DNA of 64,000 nt from Coprococcus sp. GTDB lineage: Bacteria > Bacillota > Clostridia > Lachnospirales > Lachnospiraceae. The number at the start of each line of letters is the position of its first letter. Position 1 is the first letter of the stretch. The translations under genes were made by a program, and so were the position numbers. This document shows, piece by piece, positions 7,541 through 15,098 of the stretch. The stretch is taken from positions 1-64,000 of the forward strand of contig JAAWDY010000052.1 of assembly GCA_022793995.1 (NCBI GenBank), written 5' to 3'. The notes under the pieces are model-generated. The model had not been told where the DNA came from. It saw only the letters and a list, made by a program, of their open reading frames with translations, and ran no database searches.

Positions 7541-8413
7541 ATGTGGATTATATTGGCGTTTGGTTCAGCTATATTTGCCGGGCTTACTTCGATTTTAGCT
7601 AAGTGCGGTATCCGAAAAACGGATTCTACGGTTGCAACAGCAATACGTACGATTATTGTGCTGGTTTTTTCCTGGGTGATGGTATTTGTAACAGGTTCCC
7701 AGTCCCAGATCAGCGTTATAGGCAGTAAAGTATGGATGTTTCTCGTCTTATCAGGAGTGTCAACGGGAGCGTCATGGCTTTGTTATTTCAGGGCTTTACA
7801 GCTCGGTGATATCAACAAGGTTGTTCCTATCGATAAATCCAGTGTGGTGCTTACAATCCTGATGGCATTTCTGTTTCTGCATGAGGAGATCAGCCTTCCT
7901 AAGGCGATGGGGGTCGTCTTGATCGCTATAGGGACTTTCCTTATGATTGAAAAGAAGGATGTATCAGCGAAGCGGCATGAAACAGGCAGCCGATGGTTTC
8001 TTTATGCTGTGGGCTCTGCTGTTTTTGCGAGCCTGACGTCCATTCTTGGAAAGATCGGGATCAGCGGTGTGGAATCCAATCTTGGAACGGCAATACGTAC
8101 AAGCGTTGTTCTGGCGATGGCATGGCTTATGGTATTTGTAACGAGAAAACAGTATGCTGTGAAACAGATTTGCAGGAAAGAGCTGGGATTTATCGCTATG
8201 TCCGGGATCGCGACCGGAGCTTCCTGGCTCTGCTATTACAGAGCATTGCAGGAGGGCCCCGCGAGCGTGATTGTCCCGATCGATAAACTCAGCATTCTTG
8301 TCACAGTGTCATTTTCTTGTATTGTATTTAAGGAACGGCTATCAAAAAGAGCATGTGTAGGACTTATGGCGATCATAGGAGGAACATTTGTTATGCTGTT
8401 TTTGAGTTGCTGA
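7541..8413 (+). CDS. EamA-family (DMT superfamily) transporter
   Basis: 290 residues with ten hydrophobic segments in two homologous halves, each an EamA domain. Both halves repeat the pattern of SAIFAGLTSILAK, TAIRT and GASWLCYFRALQ, and each ends in VPIDKSS/VPIDKLS. These are drug/metabolite transporters, often exporters of amino acids or other small metabolites. The two halves are unusually alike even at the base level (for example AATACGTAC in both), which suggests a fairly recent internal duplication or gene conversion. AAGGAG lies upstream of ATG 7541. It follows the XRE pair by 30 bases and may be co-transcribed. Substrate not predictable. Confidence 0.8.
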   Translation: MWIILAFGSAIFAGLTSILAKCGIRKTDSTVATAIRTIIVLVFSWVMVFVTGSQSQISVIGSKVWMFLVLSGVSTGASWLCYFRALQLGDINKVVPIDKSSVVLTILMAFLFLHEEISLPKAMGVVLIAIGTFLMIEKKDVSAKRHETGSRWFLYAVGSAVFASLTSILGKIGISGVESNLGTAIRTSVVLAMAWLMVFVTRKQYAVKQICRKELGFIAMSGIATGASWLCYYRALQEGPASVIVPIDKLSILVTVSFSCIVFKERLSKRACVGLMAIIGGTFVMLFLSC

Positions 8414-8519
8414 ACAACAACTCGTATATAAAACGGGCAGAATTGTACGGTTTTATTGGTAGTGTACGAGCAGTGAGAGGAGTATAATCAGGGCATATCA
8501 TATTTCGGGAGGTAATGCC

Positions 8520-8675
8520 ATGGGTTTAGGGAATCATTTATTTCATGCACGGAAGAAAAAAGGACTGTCACTGGATGAACTGGAGTCTATGCTAGTCCTG
8601 AAGGATATCCTGGCATCTGTATGGAAGGGTAGGGAGAAAAATGGGATAGAAAAAAAGCATGATGCTTGTCGCTAA
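8520..8675 (+). pseudogene. Remnant of an XRE-type regulator
   Basis: ATG 8520 follows a good GGGAGGT site and opens MGLGNHLFHARKKKGLSLDEL, the usual first helix of Lachnospiraceae XRE regulators. After about 22 residues the similarity ends: the expected recognition helix (SRQTISKWE) is missing and the 51-residue frame becomes random before TAA. Most of the gene has been deleted. The remainder of 8414-8744 shows no other gene; a 38-codon frame starting at 8659 has no recognisable content. Confidence 0.5.
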
Positions 8676-8744
8676 TAATGAAATCCGCTCAAAAGAGGAA
8701 GTGGTGAATGTGGCAAAAACCTTGAACAAGGTAAATGTATACGA

Positions 8745-9653
8745 TCAGGTGAGGGTATGGGGGAACGCAAGATGAATGCTCAGCATCCCCTCCCGGTACT
8801 TTGCCAGAATCGTCCCGCCCATTTGTTCGGTGAGGGATTTGGCGATGGACAGCCCCAGTCCGGTGGATTTTTGCGCAGTCTCCACAGTATAGAAACGGTC
8901 AAAAAGCTTTCCGGTCTCGATTTCGTTCAAGGAGGAGGCGTGGTTGGAGAATATGATTTCTCCATCCTCTTTTAAGATGACGCAGAGATCCCCGTCGCTG
9001 TATTTGACAGCGTTGCCCAGGATATTTTCAAAAATGCGGGACAGATCGTCCTTATTCAGGCGGCGGGTGATTCTTTGCTCAGGCATTGTGATCTCAGGAG
9101 TGATCCGGCGGTTCTTTAAGGCGGCATAGTATGCCAAAAGGCTCTCTTCAAGGACCTGATTTAATGCCAGAAGTTCGTAGTTGTCCTCCCCCTTGGCATC
9201 AGGCCGGGCGGATACTGAAAAATAGTATAAAAGCTCGTCGGTCAGATGACGCAGTACATCGGCGCGGTTCCGGATGATATCCAGATACCGCGCTGTTTCT
9301 TGTGAATGGGGCGTAGTCTCCAAAAGATCGAGATAGCCGCAGATGGCAGTGAGGGGTGTCCTCAGATCGTGTGAGATACCGATAACCGTTTCTTTCAATT
9401 TCTGGTCGCCCATTTCAAAACGATGCCTGGCATCCCGAAGGAGCCGAAGCTGCCGGTTCACATCTTCGGCCAGGCGTAGCATATGCGGATCGCGGCTGGA
9501 AATATCGAGCAAAGTATTTGTCTCGGCCAGGAACTTATCGGCAAGACCCTCCCGGATTTCATCGGCTGATTTTTTCATCAGCCATATTTTTGTGCAAAGG
9601 CATAGTATGATGAAGATAAGAACGCCGATGGCGGCTCCTGTCCATAGTTCCAT
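8745..9653 (-). CDS. Sensor histidine kinase
   Basis: 302 residues. One TM segment at the extreme N-terminus (about residues 5-26) leaves almost no extracellular sensing domain. Then come a dimerisation region, the H-box GISHDLRTPLT with the phosphorylated His near residue 95, an N-box (ENILGNAVKYS) and a G-box (GLGLSIAK). Kinases with this minimal membrane part usually sense through a partner transporter, as in the BceS and lantibiotic-immunity systems. I start at ATG 9653, 8 bases after AAGGAG; a longer frame to 9824 overlaps the permease and has no site. It is the last gene of the response regulator/ATPase/permease/kinase unit. Confidence 0.85.
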   Translation of the reverse strand: MELWTGAAIGVLIFIILCLCTKIWLMKKSADEIREGLADKFLAETNTLLDISSRDPHMLRLAEDVNRQLRLLRDARHRFEMGDQKLKETVIGISHDLRTPLTAICGYLDLLETTPHSQETARYLDIIRNRADVLRHLTDELLYYFSVSARPDAKGEDNYELLALNQVLEESLLAYYAALKNRRITPEITMPEQRITRRLNKDDLSRIFENILGNAVKYSDGDLCVILKEDGEIIFSNHASSLNEIETGKLFDRFYTVETAQKSTGLGLSIAKSLTEQMGGTILAKYREGMLSIHLAFPHTLT

Positions 9654-9666
9654 AGCGAAAACTCCT

Positions 9667-10509
9667 TTACTTGATGTCTTTTCTTTGGAATAAGAAGATA
9701 CCGCACCCGGACGCCGTAATGATGATACCGAGCGAGTAGAGGGACAATATGAACGGCTGGGAGACAGAGCCGCTTGCAAGCTGAATCTGCTGTCCGCCCG
9801 GAAGAAAGTCGAGAAGAAATTCATAGACTTTACGTTTCGTGCCCCTTAAGTAAACTGGATTTGGCATTTCATCCATTTTATCCACTACTGTAGAACCCTC
9901 GTCGTCTTCGGAAAGAAAATAACCATTGTAGGTTTCCGGTGCGTCGAGCCGGCTGTAAATATAGGTTCCGGCGATAAGGAAGAAAAACGCGGCGAGGGTA
10001 CAGACAATGGTAGTCAACGCTTTGTTCGGGCAGAGCATGGCGGCGAGTGTGAACAAAGAGACAAAAGCAAGTGCCATGAGAACTGACACAAGGGCAAAGG
10101 CGAAGACGGCAGGAAGCGGCATGGTAAAGAACCCAAGCAGAGGAACCCCGATACATAGCACGGGAATCATGTAGGCAAGGCATAAGAGGACGGCGCCCGT
10201 GCTGCATACGATCAGGTTCGCCAGATAGATCCAAAGTCTCGGATGGCCGACAACGATTTTATTGCGTATTGTGCCGTCACTGTATTCTGTGCCAATGAAT
10301 AAAGAGCAGAAGACAGACAGCGCGATCCCAATATAAGCGCAATAATAAAAGAAGAGACCATTCAGCTCCGTGCCGTACCCATTCCTTACCAGATCAATAT
10401 AAGATGCAATAGGGCTTGCGATTCCAAGGAAGATCATGCAGAAGAAACAGACCTGGAAAGCCCTCGATTTTTTCATATGCAGAAATCCTGCGCGCAGCAG
10501 TCTACTCAT
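9667..10509 (-). CDS. ABC transporter permease (antimicrobial-peptide type)
   Basis: 280 residues with six hydrophobic segments. The first TM is followed by an extracellular loop and then the GTEYSDGTIRNK motif, which matches the cytoplasmic coupling region of the BcrB/lantibiotic-immunity permeases. A long extracellular loop (roughly residues 180-240) carries many acidic residues. ATG 10509 lies 8 bases after AGGAGG and overlaps the last codons of the ATPase gene, so translation is coupled. Together with the ATPase it probably expels a membrane-active peptide; the adjacent two-component genes point to sensing of the same compound. Confidence 0.8.
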   Translation of the reverse strand: MSRLLRAGFLHMKKSRAFQVCFFCMIFLGIASPIASYIDLVRNGYGTELNGLFFYYCAYIGIALSVFCSLFIGTEYSDGTIRNKIVVGHPRLWIYLANLIVCSTGAVLLCLAYMIPVLCIGVPLLGFFTMPLPAVFAFALVSVLMALAFVSLFTLAAMLCPNKALTTIVCTLAAFFFLIAGTYIYSRLDAPETYNGYFLSEDDEGSTVVDKMDEMPNPVYLRGTKRKVYEFLLDFLPGGQQIQLASGSVSQPFILSLYSLGIIITASGCGIFLFQRKDIK

Positions 10510-11416
10510 GCGTACCACCTCCTACCAGATTGACATAATAGCTTTCCAGCCCTTCGTCCCGTTCATGCAAGGACAAGATATCACAGTTTTGCTCATGCAG
10601 GGTAAGGACCAGTTTTGAAATATTGACGTCCCCGAATATATCCGCACAGGTGTCGGAAAGGATTGTGTATTCCAGTCCCATCGAATCCAGAACGCTGGTG
10701 AGAATACGGGTGTCCAGGACCTTAAGCCGGACGCATTTGCGGCAAGCCCCATCCAGCTCGGAGGCGCTGATTTCTTTCAGTACACGGCCGCTGTCGATGA
10801 AGCCGTAATGCGTTGCCAGACGGGACAATTCGTCCAGGATATGGCTGGAGATGAGCACAGTGATCTGACGCTCGCGGTTCAGTTTCAGGATCAGTTCCCG
10901 CATCTCGATGATGCCCTGCGGATCCAGCCCGTTCGTCGGTTCATCCAGGACAAGGAAATCCGGGTCGCCGGCCAGTGCGAGCGCGATTCCAAGACGCTGC
11001 TTCATGCCCAGGGAAAAATGTTTCGCTTTCTTTTTTCCGGTGTCGGCAAGACCGACCAGGTCTAACAGGTCCGGGATGCCTTCAAAGGATGGAAGGCCCA
11101 GGATGAGAAACTGTTCTTTCAGGTTATCCTTTGCCGTCATGTCCAGATAGATGGACGGTGTCTCGACCACAGCCCCCATTCTCCGGCGGGATTTGTTGAT
11201 GGCCGCCTCTGTATTATTGATTCCATATAAAGAATAACTGCCGGATGTTGGGGTCTGAAGGCCGCTGATCATACGGATCAGAGTGGTCTTTCCGGCGCCG
11301 TTTTTTCCGACAAAGCCATAGATCGATCCTTTCGGCACATGCATGGACAGACCGTTTAGAGCCTGAAACTGTCCGTAGCATTTACACAAAGAATCAGTAG
11401 TCAAACAATATTCCAT
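10502..11416 (-). CDS. ABC transporter ATP-binding protein (BcrA/lantibiotic-immunity type)
   Basis: 304 residues. Walker A is GKNGAGKT (residues 37-44), with signature LGMKQRL, Walker B FLVLDEPTNGLDP and an H-loop in ISSHIL. The C-terminal 80 residues are the extra domain found in BcrA-like ATPases. The short N-terminal form and the partner permease match bacitracin or lantibiotic export/immunity systems. ATG 11416 is preceded by AAAGGAGG at 10 bases; a longer frame to 11461 is possible but has no site. The stop overlaps the permease start. It is expressed after the response regulator, with a 150-base gap that could hold a second promoter. Confidence 0.85.
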   Translation of the reverse strand: MEYCLTTDSLCKCYGQFQALNGLSMHVPKGSIYGFVGKNGAGKTTLIRMISGLQTPTSGSYSLYGINNTEAAINKSRRRMGAVVETPSIYLDMTAKDNLKEQFLILGLPSFEGIPDLLDLVGLADTGKKKAKHFSLGMKQRLGIALALAGDPDFLVLDEPTNGLDPQGIIEMRELILKLNRERQITVLISSHILDELSRLATHYGFIDSGRVLKEISASELDGACRKCVRLKVLDTRILTSVLDSMGLEYTILSDTCADIFGDVNISKLVLTLHEQNCDILSLHERDEGLESYYVNLVGGGTHE

Positions 11417-11569
11417 TGACAAAATACCTCCTTTGGTTGATTCGTTGTTGGTTTTGCTCATGATGCTTTATCATCATACGGTCAGTTTAGCAGGCTTTGG
11501 TTAAGAAAGCGGTAAAGGAAATGGTTAAGATATCGTAAAGATTTAAATGATCTATTAAAGCAGGTTGCC

Positions 11570-12241
11570 TCACTCGTCAGACGCAAGCTTGAACCCGATT
11601 CCCCACACTGCCTCGATGTAGTCTTTATCTCCCGCGTCCCGGAGCTTTTTGCGGAGGTTGCTGATGTGTACTTTGAGCGAACTTTCCGTGCAGTCGGGAG
11701 TATCCAGGCTGATTCTCTCCAGTATCGCGGATTTGGCAATGATCTGCGCAGGGTTCTGCATTAATAATTTTAAGATTGCATATTCCGTTTTCGTGAGGTG
11801 TACAGGAATGGTATTGACGCAGACAGCATGGGAAGACGTATCCATGGTAATGGAGTCAAAATGCAGAAGGGAAGCGCTTATTTTCACAGACGCTTTTCTA
11901 AGCTGTACGGTGATCCTTGCCAGCAGCTCCTTTGTGTCAAACGGTTTTGTAATATAGTCGTCGGCGCCGCTAAGAAGCAGGTTCACTTTATCGTCGGTGT
12001 GCGCCTTGGCGCTCATCACAATCACCGGAATTCCCTGAAGCTTCGGCAGGACTTCCTCCCCGGAAAGACCGGGCAGCATCAGGTCAAGAAGTACCAGGTC
12101 GGGCGTCTGCCGGGAGAGAAGGAGCAGGGCCTCTGTCCCTGAGTACGCCCGGCTGACCCGGTAACCCTCTTTTGTAAGAATTTCTTCCAGCATGCCGCTG
12201 ATATAAATGTCGTCGTCTATAATCATAATTTCTTTCATCAA
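11570..12241 (-). CDS. OmpR/PhoB-family response regulator
   Basis: 223 residues. The receiver domain has an acidic pocket at DDD (residues 9-11), the phosphoacceptor Asp near residue 53 in LLDLMLPG, and KPFD at the end of the domain. The C-terminal winged helix ends with the recognition helix (SSLKVHISNLRKKL) and wing (IEAVWGIGFKL). It pairs with the kinase at 9653-8745; the ABC genes lie between the two. The likely outcome is increased expression of the ABC exporter when its peptide substrate is sensed. It is divergent from the MFS gene, with candidate promoters in between. Confidence 0.9.
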   Translation of the reverse strand: MMKEIMIIDDDIYISGMLEEILTKEGYRVSRAYSGTEALLLLSRQTPDLVLLDLMLPGLSGEEVLPKLQGIPVIVMSAKAHTDDKVNLLLSGADDYITKPFDTKELLARITVQLRKASVKISASLLHFDSITMDTSSHAVCVNTIPVHLTKTEYAILKLLMQNPAQIIAKSAILERISLDTPDCTESSLKVHISNLRKKLRDAGDKDYIEAVWGIGFKLASDE

Positions 12242-12321
12242 GATACCTCGTAATAGTTCCTTATTTAAAAGCTGAATGAAATCTCCTTTTTTGGGAGAAA
12301 AATAATGGTGTAGATTTCTAT

Positions 12322-12350
12322 ATTCTACAGGATTTATAGGCGGTGTACAA
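12322..12350 (-). promoter_or_regulatory. Candidate promoter of the two-component/ABC operon
   Basis: On the minus strand TTGTAC (12350-12345) and TAGAAT (12327-12322) are 17 bases apart, about 80 bases before the response regulator start. One mismatch in each of the last positions leaves it weaker than the consensus. Confidence 0.5.
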
Positions 12351-12423
12351 GCCTTGTTTGAAAGAAAAGATTTAAGATTTACGAGAGTTTTACGAGAGGA
12401 TCGATCAAGGAGGATATTTTATT

Positions 12424-13854
12424 ATGGATAACGCGCAAACGCATCCAGAAGTGGCAATTCCATTGCCGAAAGCGAAAAAGAATATGGTTCAAATAGGATG
12501 TATCTGTTTAATGCTGTCGGTCGCAATGTATGGACTAGTGTTTGCAACATTGACAGGTCCAATTCTGGAGAGTGTGGATGCTCCTGGATATGTAAGCCTG
12601 TTTTCGATCGTGGGCGCAATCGGCGTTTCAATCATGATTCCGATCGGAGGAAAACTTGGCGATTTGACCGGGCGCAGAAATATCGTAGTGATTCCAGGTA
12701 TGATCTGTGCGTTAAGTGGTATCGCGTTTGCATTTGTCCGATCTTTATGGCCTCTAATGCTTCTTCGTCTTTTGGTAAGCCTTGCGCAGGGAGCGTTTAC
12801 GTCGGCTCCTTACATCATAGTGGGGCAGATCCATGAGAGAAAGGATGTTCCGAAAGCAATGGGAATGTTGGCGACGGCAGTTGCGGCCGGCGGTTTCGGA
12901 GGGAGTATCGTGGCGGCTGCACTGGCTGATCTGGGGCTTTTGAAACTGGCGATTTTAACGCCTGTGGTGCCGCTGGCAGCCGGCGTGGTTTTGATCGGGG
13001 TTAATTTACCGAATCAACGGCGAGAGGATAAAGTGCCAATTGATGTTCCGGGAATCATTGCGCTGACAACAGCCCTTTGCGGTATTCTTCTTGCTTTGGA
13101 TTTTGGTTCCACCTTGGGCTGGAACAGGGCGCCGATCCTCGCTGGATTCGGAATCGGCATTGCTGCGCTGGCAGTACTGCTTGTGGTTGAGAGGAGGGCA
13201 AGCGAACCGCTCATTCCCCTGGAACTTTTTAGAAACAAGAATTATGCAGTTCTTTTGGCTGTCAGTTTTATCTGCTTTTTCTACCAGATTGCAATGAATG
13301 TATATGCGCCGATCGGCGCTCTGCAGGTTATGGGAAGTAATGCAACAGCGGCGGGATCCCTGCAGATGCCCCGTACAATTATTACCATCTTTCTCCCTGC
13401 GATCGCAGGAACATGGGTTGGTAAAAAGAGGGAAAACACATGGAAGGCAATGGCACTCGGTGCCCTGCTTATTGCGCTTCCAATGGCGGCTATGGGATTT
13501 ACAAGTCCGCACACATCCATTTTCGTATATTTTACTGCTCTGGCAGTCACAGGGATTGCGGAAAGCTTTCGTTCCGTATCCGTTACCCCGGCGGCGCAGG
13601 CAACGCTTAAGCCGCAGGATTTGGGAGTCGGCACGGCGCTTGTTAATTTCGTGAGCTCTCTGTCGCAGACAATCTCGGCGGCTGTATGCGGAGCGGCATA
13701 CAATATGCGGATAGCAAAGGATCCGAAAGATATTGGGAATATTCAAGCCGGCGTCAACACAGTGTTCTGGTTAGCGGCGGTTGTAAGTGCAGCAGGATTC
13801 CTGCTAGTACTGTTTGTCGTAAGACGGCAGATGAGTAAAACGAAATACAAATAA
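12424..13854 (+). CDS. Major facilitator superfamily transporter (DHA2-like)
   Basis: 476 residues with about 14 hydrophobic segments. The MFS motif A appears after TM2 (GGKLGDLTGRRN, residues about 75-86), and a second related loop (VGKKREN) lies in the other half. The length and the two extra TM segments place it in the 14-TM drug:proton antiporter-like group (EmrB/QacA type). The N-terminal 20 residues are cytoplasmic. ATG 12424 follows AAGGAGG. It stands alone, with a terminator after it, and is divergent from the two-component operon. The substrate could be a drug, a bile acid or another amphipathic compound; the sequence does not decide. Confidence 0.8.
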   Translation: MDNAQTHPEVAIPLPKAKKNMVQIGCICLMLSVAMYGLVFATLTGPILESVDAPGYVSLFSIVGAIGVSIMIPIGGKLGDLTGRRNIVVIPGMICALSGIAFAFVRSLWPLMLLRLLVSLAQGAFTSAPYIIVGQIHERKDVPKAMGMLATAVAAGGFGGSIVAAALADLGLLKLAILTPVVPLAAGVVLIGVNLPNQRREDKVPIDVPGIIALTTALCGILLALDFGSTLGWNRAPILAGFGIGIAALAVLLVVERRASEPLIPLELFRNKNYAVLLAVSFICFFYQIAMNVYAPIGALQVMGSNATAAGSLQMPRTIITIFLPAIAGTWVGKKRENTWKAMALGALLIALPMAAMGFTSPHTSIFVYFTALAVTGIAESFRSVSVTPAAQATLKPQDLGVGTALVNFVSSLSQTISAAVCGAAYNMRIAKDPKDIGNIQAGVNTVFWLAAVVSAAGFLLVLFVVRRQMSKTKYK

Positions 13855-13869
13855 AAGAGAACGGACAAG

Positions 13870-13911
13870 TACAGGCAGGAGCAAGGAGTTCTTCTGTCTG
13901 TATTATTTTTT
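13870..13911 (+). terminator. Rho-independent terminator of the MFS gene
   Basis: TACAGGCAG (13870-13878) pairs with CTGTCTGTA (13894-13902) with one G-T pair; a T-rich run follows to 13911. It lies 16 bases after the MFS stop codon. Confidence 0.65.
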
Positions 13912-13942
13912 GAAATTTCCGGTCGGATATTTAGCTGAACAA

Positions 13943-14020
13943 TATTTAGAAAAATATCTAAATACTTGTTGACAAAAACAGAATATGAGTATAATCTGTA
14001 TTTAGATAATTATCTAAATA
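13943..14020 (+). promoter_or_regulatory. Promoter between two palindromic operators, for the SdpR/SdpI-like pair
   Basis: A 22-bp sequence at 13999-14020 is a perfect palindrome with arms TATTTAGATAA. The same arms, TATTTAGA and TCTAAATA, form a second inverted repeat at 13943-13964. Between them lie TTGACA (13969-13974) and TATAAT (13990-13995), 15 bases apart. One operator is upstream of the -35 box and the other is at the transcript start, so a dimeric repressor bound to both would block the promoter. The ArsR/SdpR-type protein encoded downstream is the obvious candidate. Confidence 0.85.
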
Positions 14021-14027
14021 CTAACAG

Positions 14028-14115
14028 GCTCGCCTATTCGGCGATGAAATTTAAGAGGAAGCCCCGAGGGCGGGGCCCTTGAACTTAATCGCCTTTGGCG
14101 ATGAATCTCATAAGG
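14028..14115 (+). repeat. Two-hairpin repeat, two copies of the second hairpin, before the SdpR-like gene
   Basis: The ATCGCC/GGCGAT-type hairpin occurs at 14029-14046 (first base pairs changed) and at 14088-14104 (loop shortened to TTT). Between them GCCCCG-AGGG-CGGGGC (14061-14076) forms the GC hairpin. Compared with the copies at 4421-4597 the outer A-T pair of the GC stem is G-C here, so pairing is kept while the bases change. The repeat ends CATAAGGAAGGAGG, merging with the ribosome site. Confidence 0.85.
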
Positions 14116-14129
14116 AAGGAGGACGAGCG

Positions 14130-14411
14130 GTGTCGTTTGCAGAGACGTTCAAAGCATTATCCGACCCGGTCCGCCGGGAAATTCTCCAGCTGCTCAAGAA
14201 CGGGAAGTTGTCCGCTGGGGAGATCGGAAGTCATTTTGACATGACAGGGGCTACGATTTCTTATCATCTAAGTGTGCTGAAGAAGGCGGATTTGGTCTGG
14301 GAGACAAAAGTAAAAAATTATGTGTATTATCAGCTGAACACAACCGTCGTGGAGGAAGTGCTGATGTGGCTGACTCAGTTAAAAGGAGGAGAAGAGCATG
14401 AAAGAATATAG
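14130..14411 (+). CDS. ArsR-family autorepressor (SdpR-like)
   Basis: 93 residues, nearly all winged helix: AETFKALSDPVRREILQLL, then LSAGEIGSHF and the recognition helix TGATISYHLSVLKKA, then a wing with YVYYQLN. This is the SdpR type of the ArsR family, which in Bacillus represses its own operon and is controlled by the membrane partner SdpI. I choose GTG 14130, 7 bases after GGAAGGAGG. A longer frame from TTG 14079 would translate the hairpin repeat and is unlikely. The stop overlaps the SdpI-like start. The two palindromes at 13943-14020 are the probable operators. Confidence 0.85.
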   Translation: MSFAETFKALSDPVRREILQLLKNGKLSAGEIGSHFDMTGATISYHLSVLKKADLVWETKVKNYVYYQLNTTVVEEVLMWLTQLKGGEEHERI

Positions 14412-15027
14412 AAGGACTCTTATTATTACCAGTTTGATAACAGTAAGCCCAATCCTGTTTGGGCTGACTTTGTGGAACCGTATGCCGGATGTAATCGCCA
14501 CCCATTTCGGGGGCGGTAATGTGCCGAATGGATGGAGCAGTAAGGGGTTTGCTGTATTTGGACTTCCCATCTTTATGCTGATTATCCATCTTCTATGCTG
14601 TGTTTCCACCTTGCATGACCCGAAGAGGAAGAATATTGAGAACAGATATCTTCGGCTTTTGATGTGGTGTGCCCCGCTTATTTCCGTAGTCTGCTGTGTA
14701 TCCATCTACGCGGCGGCAATCGGGAAAAAGATGGATATAGGAATGATTGTCGACCTTTTGGTGGGAATAACCTTTGTCATTTTTGGAAATTATATGCATA
14801 AAATCAAGCAGAATTACACAGTAGGGATCAAGCTTCCCTGGACGCTCGCGAGTGAGGAGAACTGGAATAGGACGCATCGTCTGGCATCCTGGTTCTGGGT
14901 TCTTGGCGGGATGTGTTTTATCGCTGATATTTTCCTGCCGATCGGGATGTGGATATTCGTCCTTTTTATACCGATGGCAGTGATGCCAGTTGTTTATTCC
15001 TTTATTCTTTACCGAAAAGGAATCTAA
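14398..15027 (+). CDS. SdpI-like membrane protein
   Basis: 209 residues with six hydrophobic segments. The N-terminal part matches DUF1648 (PDVIATHFGGGNVPNGWSSK: a TM, then a conserved extracellular P..I..H....G stretch), and the C-terminal part matches SdpI (PWTLASEENWNRTHR followed by two TMs). In Bacillus, SdpI gives immunity to the SDP toxin and sequesters the SdpR repressor. ATG 14398 overlaps the regulator's end, so translation is coupled. No SdpC toxin or SdpAB processing gene is nearby, so the pair may guard against toxins made by others or sense envelope stress. Confidence 0.85.
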   Translation: MKEYRRTLIITSLITVSPILFGLTLWNRMPDVIATHFGGGNVPNGWSSKGFAVFGLPIFMLIIHLLCCVSTLHDPKRKNIENRYLRLLMWCAPLISVVCCVSIYAAAIGKKMDIGMIVDLLVGITFVIFGNYMHKIKQNYTVGIKLPWTLASEENWNRTHRLASWFWVLGGMCFIADIFLPIGMWIFVLFIPMAVMPVVYSFILYRKGI

Positions 15028-15098
15028 CGGTAGAAATCTCAGGAAAAGTGTGGTAAATTATCAGGAGAGGTAAAAGGGAAGAAGGAGAAGGAAGAAGC

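Noticed and set aside
13006-13746. Long minus-strand frame opposite the MFS gene
   Set aside because: It lies wholly within a well-supported gene, has no ribosome site and its residues are biased Arg/Cys/Ser as expected of an antisense frame.
14079-14129. Longer N-terminus for the SdpR-like protein from TTG 14079
   Set aside because: It would translate the hairpin repeat and its ribosome site; GTG 14130 has AAGGAGG at correct spacing and begins the family fold.
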